A stretch of 64,000 nt of DNA from Prevotella sp. (GTDB lineage Bacteria; Bacteroidota; Bacteroidia; Bacteroidales; Bacteroidaceae). Positions 25,433-34,095 of the stretch are shown piece by piece. A program made the translations under genes and the position numbers. How positions within the stretch are numbered: the first letter of the stretch is position 1; every line of letters begins with the position of its first letter. Under the pieces are notes generated by a model that was not told the DNA's origin, ran no database searches, and saw nothing but the letters and a program-made list of their open reading frames with translations. The DNA is taken from assembly GCA_017557185.1 (NCBI GenBank), contig JAFZAP010000062.1, forward strand, positions 1 to 64,000, in the 5' to 3' direction.

Positions 25433-26941
25433 ATGAAAATGAAATCATTCTCACGACTTCTGCTGGCGATGCTGCTGATAGGCTGCGCGCAGGGGATGTA
25501 TGCTCAGAAATCTCACAAACGGGAATTCCGCGGAGCATGGATACAGTGTGTTAACGGACAGTTCCTGGGTATGGGAACGCAGAAGATGCAGCAGACGCTG
25601 ACGGCTCAGCTCGACGAGTTGCAGCGCGATGGTGTCAATGCCATCATCTTCCAGGTGAGGCCTGAGTGCGACGCACTCTATAAGAGCAGCCTCGAACCGT
25701 GGAGCCGTTTCCTGACAGGTCAGCAGGGACAGGCGCCGTCGCCCTACTGGGATCCGCTGGAATGGATGGTGAACGAGTGCCACAAGCGGGGTATGGAGAT
25801 TCATGCTTGGATCAATCCCTATCGTGCAAAGACGAAGACCACGACTGCGCTGGCTATGAACCACGTGGGCGTGCAGCATCCTGAGCGCACGTTCAACTAT
25901 GACGGTCAGCTGCTGCTGAACCCCGGCTTGCCTGAGAACCGCAAGTACATCTGCACGGTGGTACAGGACATCGTGCGCCGTTACGACATCGACGGCCTGC
26001 ATATCGACGACTACTTCTATCCCTATCCTGTTGCCGGCCAGCAGATTCCCGACGATGCCGAGTATGCGAAGTATAGCAACGGCATTCGCGATCGCGGCGA
26101 CTGGCGGCGCTACAACGTGAATCTGTTCATCGAACAGCTGTCGTCAGCCATCAAGCAGGTGAAGCCCTGGGTGAAGTTCGGCGTGTCGCCCTTCGGCATC
26201 TATCGCAACAAGAGGAACGATCCGAAGATGGGCAGCGAGACGGCAGGCTTGCAGAACTACGACGACCTCTATGCCGACGTGCTGCTCTGGGTGAACAAGG
26301 GATGGGTTGATTATTGCGTGCCGCAGATCTATTGGGAAATCGGACATAAGACAGCCGACTACCAGACGCTGATCAACTGGTGGAACCGTTATGCTGCCAA
26401 TCGGCCGCTGTTCATCGGTGAGGACGTTGAGCGCACGGTGAAATATCCCGATCCCAGCAACCCCAACAGCCACCAGATGCCTGCCAAGTATCGTCTGCAT
26501 CAGCAGATGAGGAATGTCAACGGAACGGTACTTTGGTATGCGAAGGCTGTGGTCGACAACGTGGGCAACTACGGAACGGTGTTGCGCCAGTCGTATTGGA
26601 AGAATCCCGCCCTGCCGCCGCTGATGACATTCCTCGACGACAAGGCCCCGAAGAAGGCGAAGAAGGTGAAAGCCCACTGGTCGCCGCAAGGCTATTTCCT
26701 CAGTTGGGGCAAGCCTTCAGGCAGGAAATGGGGCGACGAGGTGAACCGCTATGTGGTGTATTGTTTCGAGAATGGTGAACCCGTCGACTTGACAAATCCC
26801 GACAAGATCAAGGCGGTAACCTATGGAACAACCTACCAGTTGCCCTATGATGGCGGCCACCACCGCTATACCTACGTGGTGACAGCCCTCGACCGTGTGG
26901 GCAATGAGAGTAAGGCGGTGAAGAAGAAAGTGAAGCTCTGA
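25433..26941 (+). CDS. GHL10-type glycoside hydrolase-like protein
   Basis: A 502-residue exported protein of the family 10-like (DUF187, GHL10) group. REFRGAWIQCVNG opens a TIM barrel with VNAIIFQVRPECDALY, WINPYR, DGLHIDDYFYPYP and VDYCVPQIYWEIGH, all typical family positions. A fibronectin-III-like domain ends it (about 405-502). The signal could be cut by signal peptidase I (MYAQ) or at the lipobox LIGC, so it may be a lipoprotein. Some relatives act on peptidoglycan or surface glycans; the substrate is unknown. Confidence 0.85.
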   Translation: MKMKSFSRLLLAMLLIGCAQGMYAQKSHKREFRGAWIQCVNGQFLGMGTQKMQQTLTAQLDELQRDGVNAIIFQVRPECDALYKSSLEPWSRFLTGQQGQAPSPYWDPLEWMVNECHKRGMEIHAWINPYRAKTKTTTALAMNHVGVQHPERTFNYDGQLLLNPGLPENRKYICTVVQDIVRRYDIDGLHIDDYFYPYPVAGQQIPDDAEYAKYSNGIRDRGDWRRYNVNLFIEQLSSAIKQVKPWVKFGVSPFGIYRNKRNDPKMGSETAGLQNYDDLYADVLLWVNKGWVDYCVPQIYWEIGHKTADYQTLINWWNRYAANRPLFIGEDVERTVKYPDPSNPNSHQMPAKYRLHQQMRNVNGTVLWYAKAVVDNVGNYGTVLRQSYWKNPALPPLMTFLDDKAPKKAKKVKAHWSPQGYFLSWGKPSGRKWGDEVNRYVVYCFENGEPVDLTNPDKIKAVTYGTTYQLPYDGGHHRYTYVVTALDRVGNESKAVKKKVKL

Positions 26942-26956
26942 GCCGAGAAACTTTTT

Positions 26957-27127
26957 TATCAAGAATTAGAGAATTTAGAGAATTTATGCTGCACACTCTG
27001 AATTGATGAGAATTATTCGAGCAAAAACAAGGTCTGCAACTACAGCCGACAATCGGAAAATGCCTGCATTTTCATCTCAAATTCTTTATGAATTCCCACT
27101 CATATTATAATTCTCTAATTCTTGATA
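26957..27127. mobile_element. 171-bp MITE-like inverted-repeat element
   Basis: The 19-nt ends TATCAAGAATTAGAGAATT (26957-26975) and its exact reverse complement (27109-27127) enclose 133 bp with no gene. Similarity continues imperfectly inward (GAATTGATGAGAATTATTCGAG against the right side). It lies just after the GHL10 stop. No clear target duplication is visible, so the mobile interpretation is tentative. Confidence 0.55.
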
Positions 27128-27142
27128 ATCATAAAAAAAGAA

Positions 27143-27166
27143 GGGGGTCAAAAGTATATAATTGCC
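27143..27166 (+). repeat. Copy of dispersed TCAAAAAGTATATAATTA motif
   Basis: Reads GGGGG then TCAAAAGTATATAATTGCC, one of four copies in the window; the others are at 30497-30516 (reverse), 37995-38019 and 63239-63263. Confidence 0.6.
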
Positions 27167-27174
27167 AAAACAGA

Positions 27175-27222
27175 ACATGTGGCATTGTGAACGACGAACG
27201 TTACAATGCCACATGTGTTTTT
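27175..27222. terminator. Bidirectional terminator
   Basis: A perfect 14-bp stem, ACATGTGGCATTGT with ACAATGCCACATGT (27175-27216), T-run on the right and A-rich on the left. It separates the convergent GHL10 gene and the small gene ending at 27236. Confidence 0.85.
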
Positions 27223-27235
27223 ATGCCTGATTCGC

Positions 27236-27676
27236 TTAGTCCTTTAGCAGATTGTTGAAGAAGGCATCCAGGTCTTCGTCGAGTCCCGACATCAGGTCGC
27301 CGCCGATGATCACGGTGTCGTCGTCGGCCAGATAGAGCTCGGCGATAGGCTCCTTGTCGTCGTCCTCGAGCACGAAGTTGTAAGGTTTCAGAATGCCCAT
27401 GTTGTCGATGATCCTGTTGTTGCGCTTCAGCTCGTTGCGCAGGATGATCGTCACCGAGTCGTAGAAGTTCTCATCCTTGTTGTCAATCCACTGTTCGATG
27501 ACACAGCGGTTGATCTCCTGTTCGTCGTCGTCGAATGCAAGCAGTTCGCCGCTGTCCTGCGACACACGCAGGTGGATGTCGGTGAGGATGCTTGTCTCTT
27601 CATCGGCAGGAAACTTCTGTGCGATCTTCCTGATGGCCCGCTCAATCTGCTGGATGGTTTGTTCCGTAGGTTTCAT
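27236..27676 (-). CDS. Conserved hypothetical acidic protein
   Basis: A 146-residue protein without signal peptide or membrane segment, rich in Asp and Glu, with predicted helix (TIQQIERAIRKIAQKF) followed by beta strands and a C-terminal acidic helix (LDEDLDAFFNNLLKD). I do not recognise the family. The ATG at 27676 has a TATATTTG box 40 nt upstream. It looks like a real monocistronic gene, bounded by a promoter and a terminator. Confidence 0.7.
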   Translation of the reverse strand: MKPTEQTIQQIERAIRKIAQKFPADEETSILTDIHLRVSQDSGELLAFDDDEQEINRCVIEQWIDNKDENFYDSVTIILRNELKRNNRIIDNMGILKPYNFVLEDDDKEPIAELYLADDDTVIIGGDLMSGLDEDLDAFFNNLLKD

Positions 27677-27715
27677 TTTCTATTGTTTTACTAAGGTTGC
27701 TCGCGAATGCAGTTG

Positions 27716-27723
27716 CAAATATA
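27716..27723 (-). promoter_or_regulatory. Promoter of the gene at 27236-27676
   Basis: Reverse-strand TATATTTG, about 40 nt before the ATG. Confidence 0.55.
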
Positions 27724-27775
27724 CGCTAATTCATCGGAATGACAAAACAATTTCGGGAAAATCTGCTGCCGAGGC

Positions 27776-28258
27776 TCACTTTTTTTCGTTTCTCAGTACG
27801 TCGTGCAAATCAATCATCCACCGTTGTGCTGCTGTGGTATAGACGGCATCGAGGGTGAAGCTGCCTTTGTCGACGAGTCGTGCCGGTCGGCCGATGGTGT
27901 CGGTGAGCAGATAGTTTTGCACGGTGATGCTGACGCGCGCCGTCGAGTCGTCGATAAGCTCCAGTTGGTCGATGACGTACGAAGGTTTCTCCACTTGTTT
28001 GTTCAGCAGGTCTACGTCCTCTTGCGTGAGCTGACTGGCGCACAGCCGCAGCCATTGTTCCGACTGGGGAGTCGTGAAGCGCAACGCCCGTTGGAACTGC
28101 CAGTTGTAGTAATAGGTGGCAAACGAGTCCACCGTCTGCGTGAGCTTGCTCTCGCTGGCACCCGAATACTCTCCGCAAGCCGCCATCAGCAAGGCAACCA
28201 TCGATAGCCAAAGCGGCAGAAGGAGTCGATGCAAGATGTTGTTTCGTCTGATAATCAT
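27776..28258 (-). CDS. Small lipoprotein, DUF4878-like fold possible
   Basis: A 160-residue predicted lipoprotein with lipobox LLMAAC. The mature part begins with a Ser-rich linker and a helix (VDSFATYYYNWQFQRALRF), then strands ending QRWMIDLHDVLRNEKK, the layout of small NTF2-like/DUF4878 lipoproteins. That assignment is a guess. The ATG at 28258 follows the -7 box at 28282-28289. It is divergent from walJ. Function unknown. Confidence 0.7.
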   Translation of the reverse strand: MIIRRNNILHRLLLPLWLSMVALLMAACGEYSGASESKLTQTVDSFATYYYNWQFQRALRFTTPQSEQWLRLCASQLTQEDVDLLNKQVEKPSYVIDQLELIDDSTARVSITVQNYLLTDTIGRPARLVDKGSFTLDAVYTTAAQRWMIDLHDVLRNEKK

Positions 28259-28281
28259 AATTAAAAACACTTAATTTAGGA

Positions 28282-28330
28282 CAAAGGTAAGAAAAAGTTT
28301 TGGTTAATTCAAGGGTTTTCTGTAATTTTG
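28282..28330. promoter_or_regulatory. Divergent promoters, lipoprotein (-) and walJ (+)
   Basis: Reverse-strand TACCTTTG at 28282-28289 serves the lipoprotein gene. Forward TTTG at 28299-28302, a 20-nt spacer and TAATTTTG at 28323-28330 serve walJ, whose ATG is 19 nt further on. Confidence 0.7.
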
Positions 28331-28349
28331 TACTTAAAATACTACGAAG

Positions 28350-29210
28350 ATGCTGAATTTCATCTCTTTTGGTAGCGGAAGCAGCGGAAACTGCTATCTG
28401 CTATATACTGAAAGTGACGCGCTGCTCATCGATCTCGGCATCGGTACGCGCGCACTTCGGAAATATTTCAGGGAGTATGGCATTCCCCTCTCTCGTGTGA
28501 AGCATATCCTCATCACGCACGATCATGCCGACCACGTGAAATCAGTTGGGAAGATCAGCCACGACCTGGAGCTTCCCGTCTATACGACTCGCGATGTCCA
28601 TAAGGGCATCGACGGCAACTATTGCGTACGTTGCAAGGTGCCGCCCACGATGACGAAGATCCTTGAGAAGAACAAGACCGTACAGATCGGCGAATTCAGC
28701 GTGACGCCGTTCCGCGTGCCTCACGACAGCACCGATAATGTAGGCTTCCGCATCGAGTGTCAGGGTGTTGTTTTCTGCATGATGACCGATGTGGGCTTCC
28801 TCAGCGATGAGATGCGGACGATCATCGGCGAGGTCAACTATCTGGTGTTGGAGGCCAACTACGATGAGGAGATGCTGAAGGCAGGTCCTTACCCGGAGCA
28901 TCTGAAGGTGAGAATCATGGGAACGGGAGGCCATCTGTCGAATCTGGAGTGCGGAAAAGCGTTGGCCGAGAATGCCACGCCTGCGTTGCGTCACGTCTGG
29001 CTGTGTCATCTCAGCGAGGAGAACAACCATCCCGAGCTGGCCCGCAAGACCGTCGAGCAGGTGTTGCGCAGCTACGGCATCGCGCCTGGTAAGGACTTCC
29101 AGCTCGATGTGCTGAAGCGCAAGACGCCGACTGGCATCTTCGAGCTTGTTCGCGACAGCGCCCCTGTTGAGCAGCAGCTGTTCACGAATGAGGAGATGGG
29201 AAGGAAATGA
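28350..29210 (+). CDS. MBL-fold hydrolase, WalJ/YycJ type
   Basis: A 286-residue metallo-beta-lactamase-fold protein. FGSGSSGNCYLL opens it, the metal motif is THDHADH (about 56-62), and later metal ligands lie in VPHDSTDNVGF, MMTDVGF and WLCHLSEENNHPE. This matches the WalJ (YycJ) group, 5'-3' exonuclease-like enzymes linked to replication and cell-wall stress in Firmicutes. The exact role in this phylum is unknown. Its stop codon lies inside the left end of the MITE-like element that follows, so the element may have supplied the last codons. Confidence 0.85.
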   Translation: MLNFISFGSGSSGNCYLLYTESDALLIDLGIGTRALRKYFREYGIPLSRVKHILITHDHADHVKSVGKISHDLELPVYTTRDVHKGIDGNYCVRCKVPPTMTKILEKNKTVQIGEFSVTPFRVPHDSTDNVGFRIECQGVVFCMMTDVGFLSDEMRTIIGEVNYLVLEANYDEEMLKAGPYPEHLKVRIMGTGGHLSNLECGKALAENATPALRHVWLCHLSEENNHPELARKTVEQVLRSYGIAPGKDFQLDVLKRKTPTGIFELVRDSAPVEQQLFTNEEMGRK

Positions 29211-29470
29211 TATAGGTGATGACCAAATAGAGCACTGAAAGTGCGACAGAACACAGGCAGGGGTGCAACCCCTGTGAAAAGGTCAACAATAAATCTAAAC
29301 CCCGACGGGGTGACAGAATCTGTCGTACCTTCGGCACTAGTTTTCTTCTGGCATCAATAGCAGGGGTTTCGTGCTACGCACTTCACACCCTGCCTGTAAT
29401 CTTAACGCCCCTTCGGGGCTCAGGCAATGAAATACTTTGAATATCAGGTCATCTCCTATATCATTGCCTT
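29201..29470. mobile_element. 270-bp MITE-like element with internal palindromes
   Basis: Its 24-nt ends (29201-29224 and 29447-29470) are inverted repeats matching at 22 of 24 positions; the core is ATGATATAGG-T/A-GATGACC. Inside is a series of hairpins: GCAC/GTGC, CAGGGGT/ACCCCTG, CCCC/GGGG, GACAG/CTGTC, GTGC/GCAC, GCCCC/GGGGC. There is no gene. The left end overlaps the stop codon of walJ. It could be a non-autonomous transposon or a REP-type cluster; no transposase is in the window. Confidence 0.7.
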
Positions 29471-29483
29471 GGGAAAAAGGTAA

Positions 29484-30479
29484 CTATAGCGAGAGATAGT
29501 ATCCCACTTTATAGAGTTTGAACTGGAGAAGCGATGGTGCACGCCCGCACAGGTTGCTTCTCCAGTTTTCTTTCATTCGGTTATATATAAATAGGTATGG
29601 GCGCACAAGGCCCCATTTCTTGAGCTTCCCTGCTACATCGAGCATTCTGGAATAGCCGGTCAGTTCCTCGCGGAAGTCGTGAAGCGTCTGCAGCGCCTCT
29701 TCGGTCTTCTCGACAAACCGCTCGTTGCTGTCGAAACGGTCGAAGAGGACGGGGTTGTCGATGTGCTCGATGGCGATGCCCGCCTCCTGCAGCTGCTTTC
29801 CCATCAGAACGTCCTCATAGCCATAGCGGCGGAAGCGCGTGTCGAGCGGGTGGGCAAGATAGATGCTTCGCGCCATCAGGAAGTTCGACGTGTGGAAATT
29901 CTGATAGGGGGCAGCGCTCCTGCTCTCTTTCGAGAGCTTTTCCTCAGCCGCCTTCTCGTAGCGATAGCGGAGGTTGGAAAGGGGGTTCAATGCGACTGCG
30001 TCGCGGTTCAAATGGTTTAATGCGACTGCGTCGCGTTCAAAAGTTATCTCCCTCGCTGATTCGTGCACCACGCTCCGCGTGACAGCACTGCTTCGGTCGA
30101 TGACCTTCGGTTCGATCACTTGATAGCCGCCACAGACCACATCGGCATCCGATTGCAGATAGCGGAGCAAGAAGTCATCATCAGCGATGCTCATACCGCT
30201 ATCGAGGAACAGCAGCCAGTCGTAGGCGGCAACGGAGGCCAGGAAGTTGCGGATGGCCGCGCGCCCCACGTTCTCCTCTCTTTCGATGTAGCGACAATGG
30301 GGTAGGAGGTTGATAGCCTGGTTCTTGAGCTTCGCGTCGTCGTCAGTTGAACCGTCGTCAGCCACAATGATCTCATACGACAGACCGTCGATCTTCTCGG
30401 CTTGTCGCTGAAGCACTTCCACCGTGTCTTTGCAGACGTCGTTGAAGGTTGGGATAAGGATTGATAAATCAGACTTCAC
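29484..30479 (-). CDS. Glycosyltransferase family 2 with in-frame repeat insertion
   Basis: A 331-residue GT-A glycosyltransferase. It opens DLSILIPTFNDVCKDTVEVLQ and has the donor region VADDGSTDD, LFLDSGMSI (DxD-like) and a C-terminal segment with RRYGYEDVLMGKQL, typical of the galactosyltransferase-like group. After VVCGGY there are about 45 residues (to NPLSNLRYRYE) encoded by a hairpin repeat (29985-30118) shared with the BatD/BatE gene; they include RDAVALNHLNRDAVALN. The frame is kept. Acceptor and donor are unknown. Position effects on activity are unknown. Confidence 0.85.
   Translation of the reverse strand: MKSDLSILIPTFNDVCKDTVEVLQRQAEKIDGLSYEIIVADDGSTDDDAKLKNQAINLLPHCRYIEREENVGRAAIRNFLASVAAYDWLLFLDSGMSIADDDFLLRYLQSDADVVCGGYQVIEPKVIDRSSAVTRSVVHESAREITFERDAVALNHLNRDAVALNPLSNLRYRYEKAAEEKLSKESRSAAPYQNFHTSNFLMARSIYLAHPLDTRFRRYGYEDVLMGKQLQEAGIAIEHIDNPVLFDRFDSNERFVEKTEEALQTLHDFREELTGYSRMLDVAGKLKKWGLVRPYLFIYNRMKENWRSNLCGRAPSLLQFKLYKVGYYLSL
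29985..30118. repeat. 30-nt hairpin repeat element inside a GT2 gene
   Basis: Two 30-nt units carry GCGAC-TGC-GTCGC (29992-30004 and 30022-30034), followed by an 80-nt segment (30035-30118) almost the same as 42884-42965 in the BatD/BatE gene. It lies in the opposite coding orientation here yet keeps the frame open. Confidence 0.85.
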
Positions 30480-30496
30480 GGCTCTTGGTTAAAGTT

Positions 30497-30920
30497 TAAT
30501 TACATACTTTTTGACCACCTGCAGGATCACATGTAATTAGGATTTGAAAGAAACATAAAAAACCCCAGTCGAAGCGGTGGGCACTGCGTGCCTTGATGTC
30601 TGTGAGGGTGTTGGCTCTGGTGAGCGAGCTCACCGATCCACTCCCTCACATTCATCATTTCTGCGAAATCACCTCTTCGGCTGGCAAAAAACATAAAAAA
30701 TTTCTTGCAGCACATGTGTGGGAATCTTTTTTTTGTTTTTTGCCGCTGTGAGGGCTGAGTTTTGGCACAAAACCGTGATGTTCTTGCAGGCTGTGCTAAA
30801 AGCTTGCTTTTAAGCACAAGACTGAAAGGACAGCATGTTAGGTCGTAGACCTCAGCCTTCACAAGCGGTGTTTTTATTGTTTTTTTCAACATATTGTTTC
30901 GCGGTCTAATTGCATATAGT
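30497..30920. repeat. Highly structured intergenic element
   Basis: This fills the 444-bp gap between uvrA and the GT2 gene. Module 1 (30565-30684): outer stem CCAGTCGAAGCGGTG with CACCTCTTCGGCTGG, inner hairpins GGCAC/GTGCC, TGTGAGGG/CCCTCACA and GGTGAGC/GCTCACC. Module 2 (30743-30868): outer stem CCGCTGTGAGGGCTGAG with CTCAGCCTTCACAAGCGG, inner hairpins GTTTTG/CAAAAC, GTGCT-AAAAGC/GCTTTTAAGCAC and GGTC/GACC. AACATAAAAAA flanks module 1 on both sides. TAATTACATACTTTTTG and TAATTGCATATAGTTT lie at the outer ends. It may be a structured RNA or a palindromic mobile repeat. Confidence 0.75.
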
Positions 30921-30923
30921 TTC

Positions 30924-33746
30924 TTAAAGTTTTTCTTGAAGGTATTTGCCGGTGAGGCTTTCCTTGCATTTCGCCACCTCTTCGGGTGTTCCCTGACAGA
31001 CGATGCTGCCGCCCTTGTTGCCGCCATCGGGGCCGAGGTCGATGATGTAGTCGGCGCACTTGATCACCTCGAGGTTGTGCTCGATGACGATGATGCTGTG
31101 ACCGCGCTCGATGAGAGCGTCGAAGGCAGCGAGCAGGCGCTTGATATCGTGGAAGTGGAGGCCTGTGGTCGGTTCGTCGAAGATGAACAGCGTCGCATCT
31201 TGCCGTTCCTGTCCGATGAAGTAGGCCAGCTTCACGCGTTGGTTCTCACCGCCCGAGAGCGTCGATGAGCTCTGTCCTAGCTTGATGTATCCCAGTCCGA
31301 CATCGGCCAGCGGCTTCAGTCGCTCCACAATCTGTCGAGCCAGCGTGTCGTCTCCGCTACCGAAGAACTCGATGGCTTCAGCAACCGACATATTCAGGAT
31401 GTCGTCGATGTTCTTCCCCTTGTACCTCACGTCGAGGATGTCCTGCTTGAAGCGGTGCCCGTGACAGGCCTCACACTCCAGCTCGAGGTCGGCCATGAAC
31501 TGCATCTCCACATTGATGACGCCGGCACCCTTACACACCTCGCAGCGTCCGCCGTCGGTGTTGAACGAGAAATACTGCGGCGAGAACCCCAGTTGCTTGG
31601 CGAGCGGCTGTTCCGAGAGCAGTTGGCGGATGCTGTCGTAGGCCTTCACATAGGTGGCGGGATTCGAGCGCGTGCTCTTGCCGATAGGATTCTGGTCCAC
31701 CATCTCCACATGCCTGATGTGCTGCCAGTCGCCTTCCAGCGCGATGTATTCGCCCGGCAGCTCAGCCACTTCGTCGAGGTGGCGCTTCATAGCGGGGTAG
31801 AGGATGCCTTTCACGAGCGACGACTTTCCGCTTCCGCTCACCCCCGTCACCACTGTCAGCGTGTTCATCGGGAAGCTCACGTCGATGCCCCGCAGGTTGT
31901 TCATGCGGCAGCCGGTCAGCTTGATCGCCATATTCCACGGGCGTCGCGACCTGGGCACATCGATGGTCTCGCGACCCGAGAGGTAGTCGAGCGTGTGCGA
32001 GCGATGGTCCTTGTCCGCACAGCCCTTGTCGAGATCTCTCGTGTAGCCTTCGAACACCACTTCTCCTCCGTGTCTGCCTGCGTCGGGACCGATGTCGATG
32101 AGGTAGTCGGCAGCCCGCATGATTTCCTCATCGTGCTCCACCACGATCACCGTATTTCCTAGCGATTGCAGCTCCTTCAGCACGTGGATCAGTCGGCCGG
32201 TATCACGGCTGTGCAGGCCGATGCTTGGCTCGTCGAGGATGTAGAGCGAGCCTACGAGCGACGATCCCAGCGACGTGCAGAGATTGATGCGCTGGCTTTC
32301 GCCGCCGCTCAGCGTGTTCGAGGCGCGGTTCAGCGTGAGGTAGTTCAGTCCCACTTCCGAGAGGAACCCCAGCCGGCTCTTGATCTCGGTGAGCAGGCGT
32401 CGCGACACCTCTGCTTCGTGCTCGTTCAGCTCCAGCATCTCAAACCAGGTCCTGAGATTCCCGATGGGCATCTCCACGAGGTCCGATATGCTCTTTCCGC
32501 CTATCTTCACCCAGGTGGCTTCCTTCTTCAGGCGCGTTCCGTGACAGACGGGGCACACCGTCTTTCCGCGATAGCGGCTCAGCATCACGCGATACTGAAT
32601 CTTATACTGGTTCTCCTTCACCATTTGGAAGAAGGCGTCGATCGATATCTGTTCGTGGATATCCCTCTTGCGCTCCGAGGGGAGTCCGTGCCAGAGCATG
32701 TCCTTCTCGTTCTGCGACAGCTCGTAGTAGGGTTTGAAGATGGGGAAGTCGTCTTTCGCAGCCCTGCGGCAGAACTCATCCTTCCACATGCCCATCTTGT
32801 CGCCGTGCCAGCATTGCACGCAGCCGTCATAGACGCTCAGCGAGCTGTTCGGAACGACGAGCTTCTCGTCGATGCCGATAATCTTGCCGAAGCCCTCACA
32901 CTCCGGGCACGCGCCCAGCGGCGAGTTGAACGAGAACATCTGGTCGCTGGGTTCCTCGAACGTGATGCCGTCGGCCTCGAAGCGCGTCGAGAAATCATAG
33001 CCCAGCCCCGATGGCAGGAACACCAGCCGGCACATGCCGTTGCCTTCATACATCGCCGTCTCGGCCGAGTCGGTCAGTCGCGAGATGGCGTCGCGCGAGA
33101 AGTCCACCTTCAGGCGGTCTATCAGCAGCCACAGCGGCTCGTCGTCGGTTCTCTCCTCAGGTGCCGAAGTGGCCAGATAGTCCTCGATGCGCTGCGGTTC
33201 GTTGTTCAGCCACAGGCGCGCATAGCCCTGCTGCACTTCCATCTCCAGTTGTCGGCGGATGGTGCGTCCCTCCACCACGTGGAGTGGGGCGAGGATGACG
33301 AAGCGCGTGCCCTCGGAGTACTGTCGCGTACAATCCACGATGTCCTCCGCCGAGTGCTTCTTCACCTCTTGTCCGCTGATGGGCGAGTAGGTCCTGCCGA
33401 TACGTGCGAACAGCAGCCGCAGGTATTCGTATATCTCGGTCGATGTGCCCACCGTAGAGCGCGGATTGCGCGCAATCGTCTTCTGTTCGATGGCGATAGC
33501 TGGCGGCAGTCCTTTGATGAAATCACATTCGGGTTTGCTCATACGCCCGAGGAACTGGCGCGCATACGACGACAGCGACTCCACATATCGGCGTTGTCCT
33601 TCGGCATAGAGCGTGTCGAAGGCCAGCGACGACTTTCCGCTGCCGCTCACGCCTGTCACGGTGATGAGCTGATTGCGTGGGATTTTCAAACTGATATTCT
33701 TCAGATTGTTCACCCGTGCCCCCTTGATTTCAATGTATTCTTCCAT
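30924..33746 (-). CDS. uvrA: Excinuclease ABC subunit A
   Basis: A 940-residue nucleotide-excision-repair ATPase that recognises DNA damage with UvrB. Two ABC modules are seen: Walker A GVSGSGKSSLAFDTLYAEG near residue 33 and GVSGSGKSSLVKG in the second half, with signatures LSGGESQRI and LSGGENQRVKLA. Zinc-finger Cys pairs occur in CPVCHGTRLKKEA and CEVCKGAG/CEACHG. Length is normal. The ATG is at 33746. Confidence 0.97.
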   Translation of the reverse strand: MEEYIEIKGARVNNLKNISLKIPRNQLITVTGVSGSGKSSLAFDTLYAEGQRRYVESLSSYARQFLGRMSKPECDFIKGLPPAIAIEQKTIARNPRSTVGTSTEIYEYLRLLFARIGRTYSPISGQEVKKHSAEDIVDCTRQYSEGTRFVILAPLHVVEGRTIRRQLEMEVQQGYARLWLNNEPQRIEDYLATSAPEERTDDEPLWLLIDRLKVDFSRDAISRLTDSAETAMYEGNGMCRLVFLPSGLGYDFSTRFEADGITFEEPSDQMFSFNSPLGACPECEGFGKIIGIDEKLVVPNSSLSVYDGCVQCWHGDKMGMWKDEFCRRAAKDDFPIFKPYYELSQNEKDMLWHGLPSERKRDIHEQISIDAFFQMVKENQYKIQYRVMLSRYRGKTVCPVCHGTRLKKEATWVKIGGKSISDLVEMPIGNLRTWFEMLELNEHEAEVSRRLLTEIKSRLGFLSEVGLNYLTLNRASNTLSGGESQRINLCTSLGSSLVGSLYILDEPSIGLHSRDTGRLIHVLKELQSLGNTVIVVEHDEEIMRAADYLIDIGPDAGRHGGEVVFEGYTRDLDKGCADKDHRSHTLDYLSGRETIDVPRSRRPWNMAIKLTGCRMNNLRGIDVSFPMNTLTVVTGVSGSGKSSLVKGILYPAMKRHLDEVAELPGEYIALEGDWQHIRHVEMVDQNPIGKSTRSNPATYVKAYDSIRQLLSEQPLAKQLGFSPQYFSFNTDGGRCEVCKGAGVINVEMQFMADLELECEACHGHRFKQDILDVRYKGKNIDDILNMSVAEAIEFFGSGDDTLARQIVERLKPLADVGLGYIKLGQSSSTLSGGENQRVKLAYFIGQERQDATLFIFDEPTTGLHFHDIKRLLAAFDALIERGHSIIVIEHNLEVIKCADYIIDLGPDGGNKGGSIVCQGTPEEVAKCKESLTGKYLQEKL

Positions 33747-33765
33747 TTCTTCGCCAACTTGTTGG

Positions 33766-33773
33766 CAAAGTTA
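33766..33773 (-). promoter_or_regulatory. Promoter of uvrA
   Basis: Reverse-strand TAACTTTG, 20 nt before the ATG. A second TAACTTTG is at 33855-33862. From 33863 to 34095 I see only an AGTTGAGAGTTG-type repeat and no gene. Confidence 0.65.
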
Positions 33774-34095
33774 CAACAAATAATTGACACTGCCAACACG
33801 CAACAGGAAAAAATGAAAAACTCTGCCTGCCTCCAGCCGACGAAGTCCGCAGGTCAAAGTTACAAAAAAGTTGAGAGTTGTGAGCGGAGAGTCGAATGTT
33901 TTTTTGTTTCTTTGTCATTCTTTTTTATGAATCATGTTTACAAATGTTTGTCGCCGACATGATGCAATCTAGAAAATAAAGAAGGGAAATGCTGGAGATT
34001 TTCAATAATTTTGCTCTTTTCCAGCTCTCACATTGTTCCCGAAAAGAGCGAGCATCGAGCCGGCAAAGACGGATTTATACCCCAAAACCGCTAAA

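Noticed and set aside
27175..27222. Transposon end or attachment site
   Set aside because: A perfect short-loop stem with a T-run between convergent genes is better explained as a terminator.
30527..31027. 166-codon leftward frame between uvrA and GT2
   Set aside because: It begins inside uvrA in another frame and then runs through the palindromic modules. The peptide looks like translated repeat, not a protein.
32166..33962. 598-codon frame antisense to uvrA
   Set aside because: uvrA is unmistakable. The antisense frame is a by-product of GC-rich codon use.
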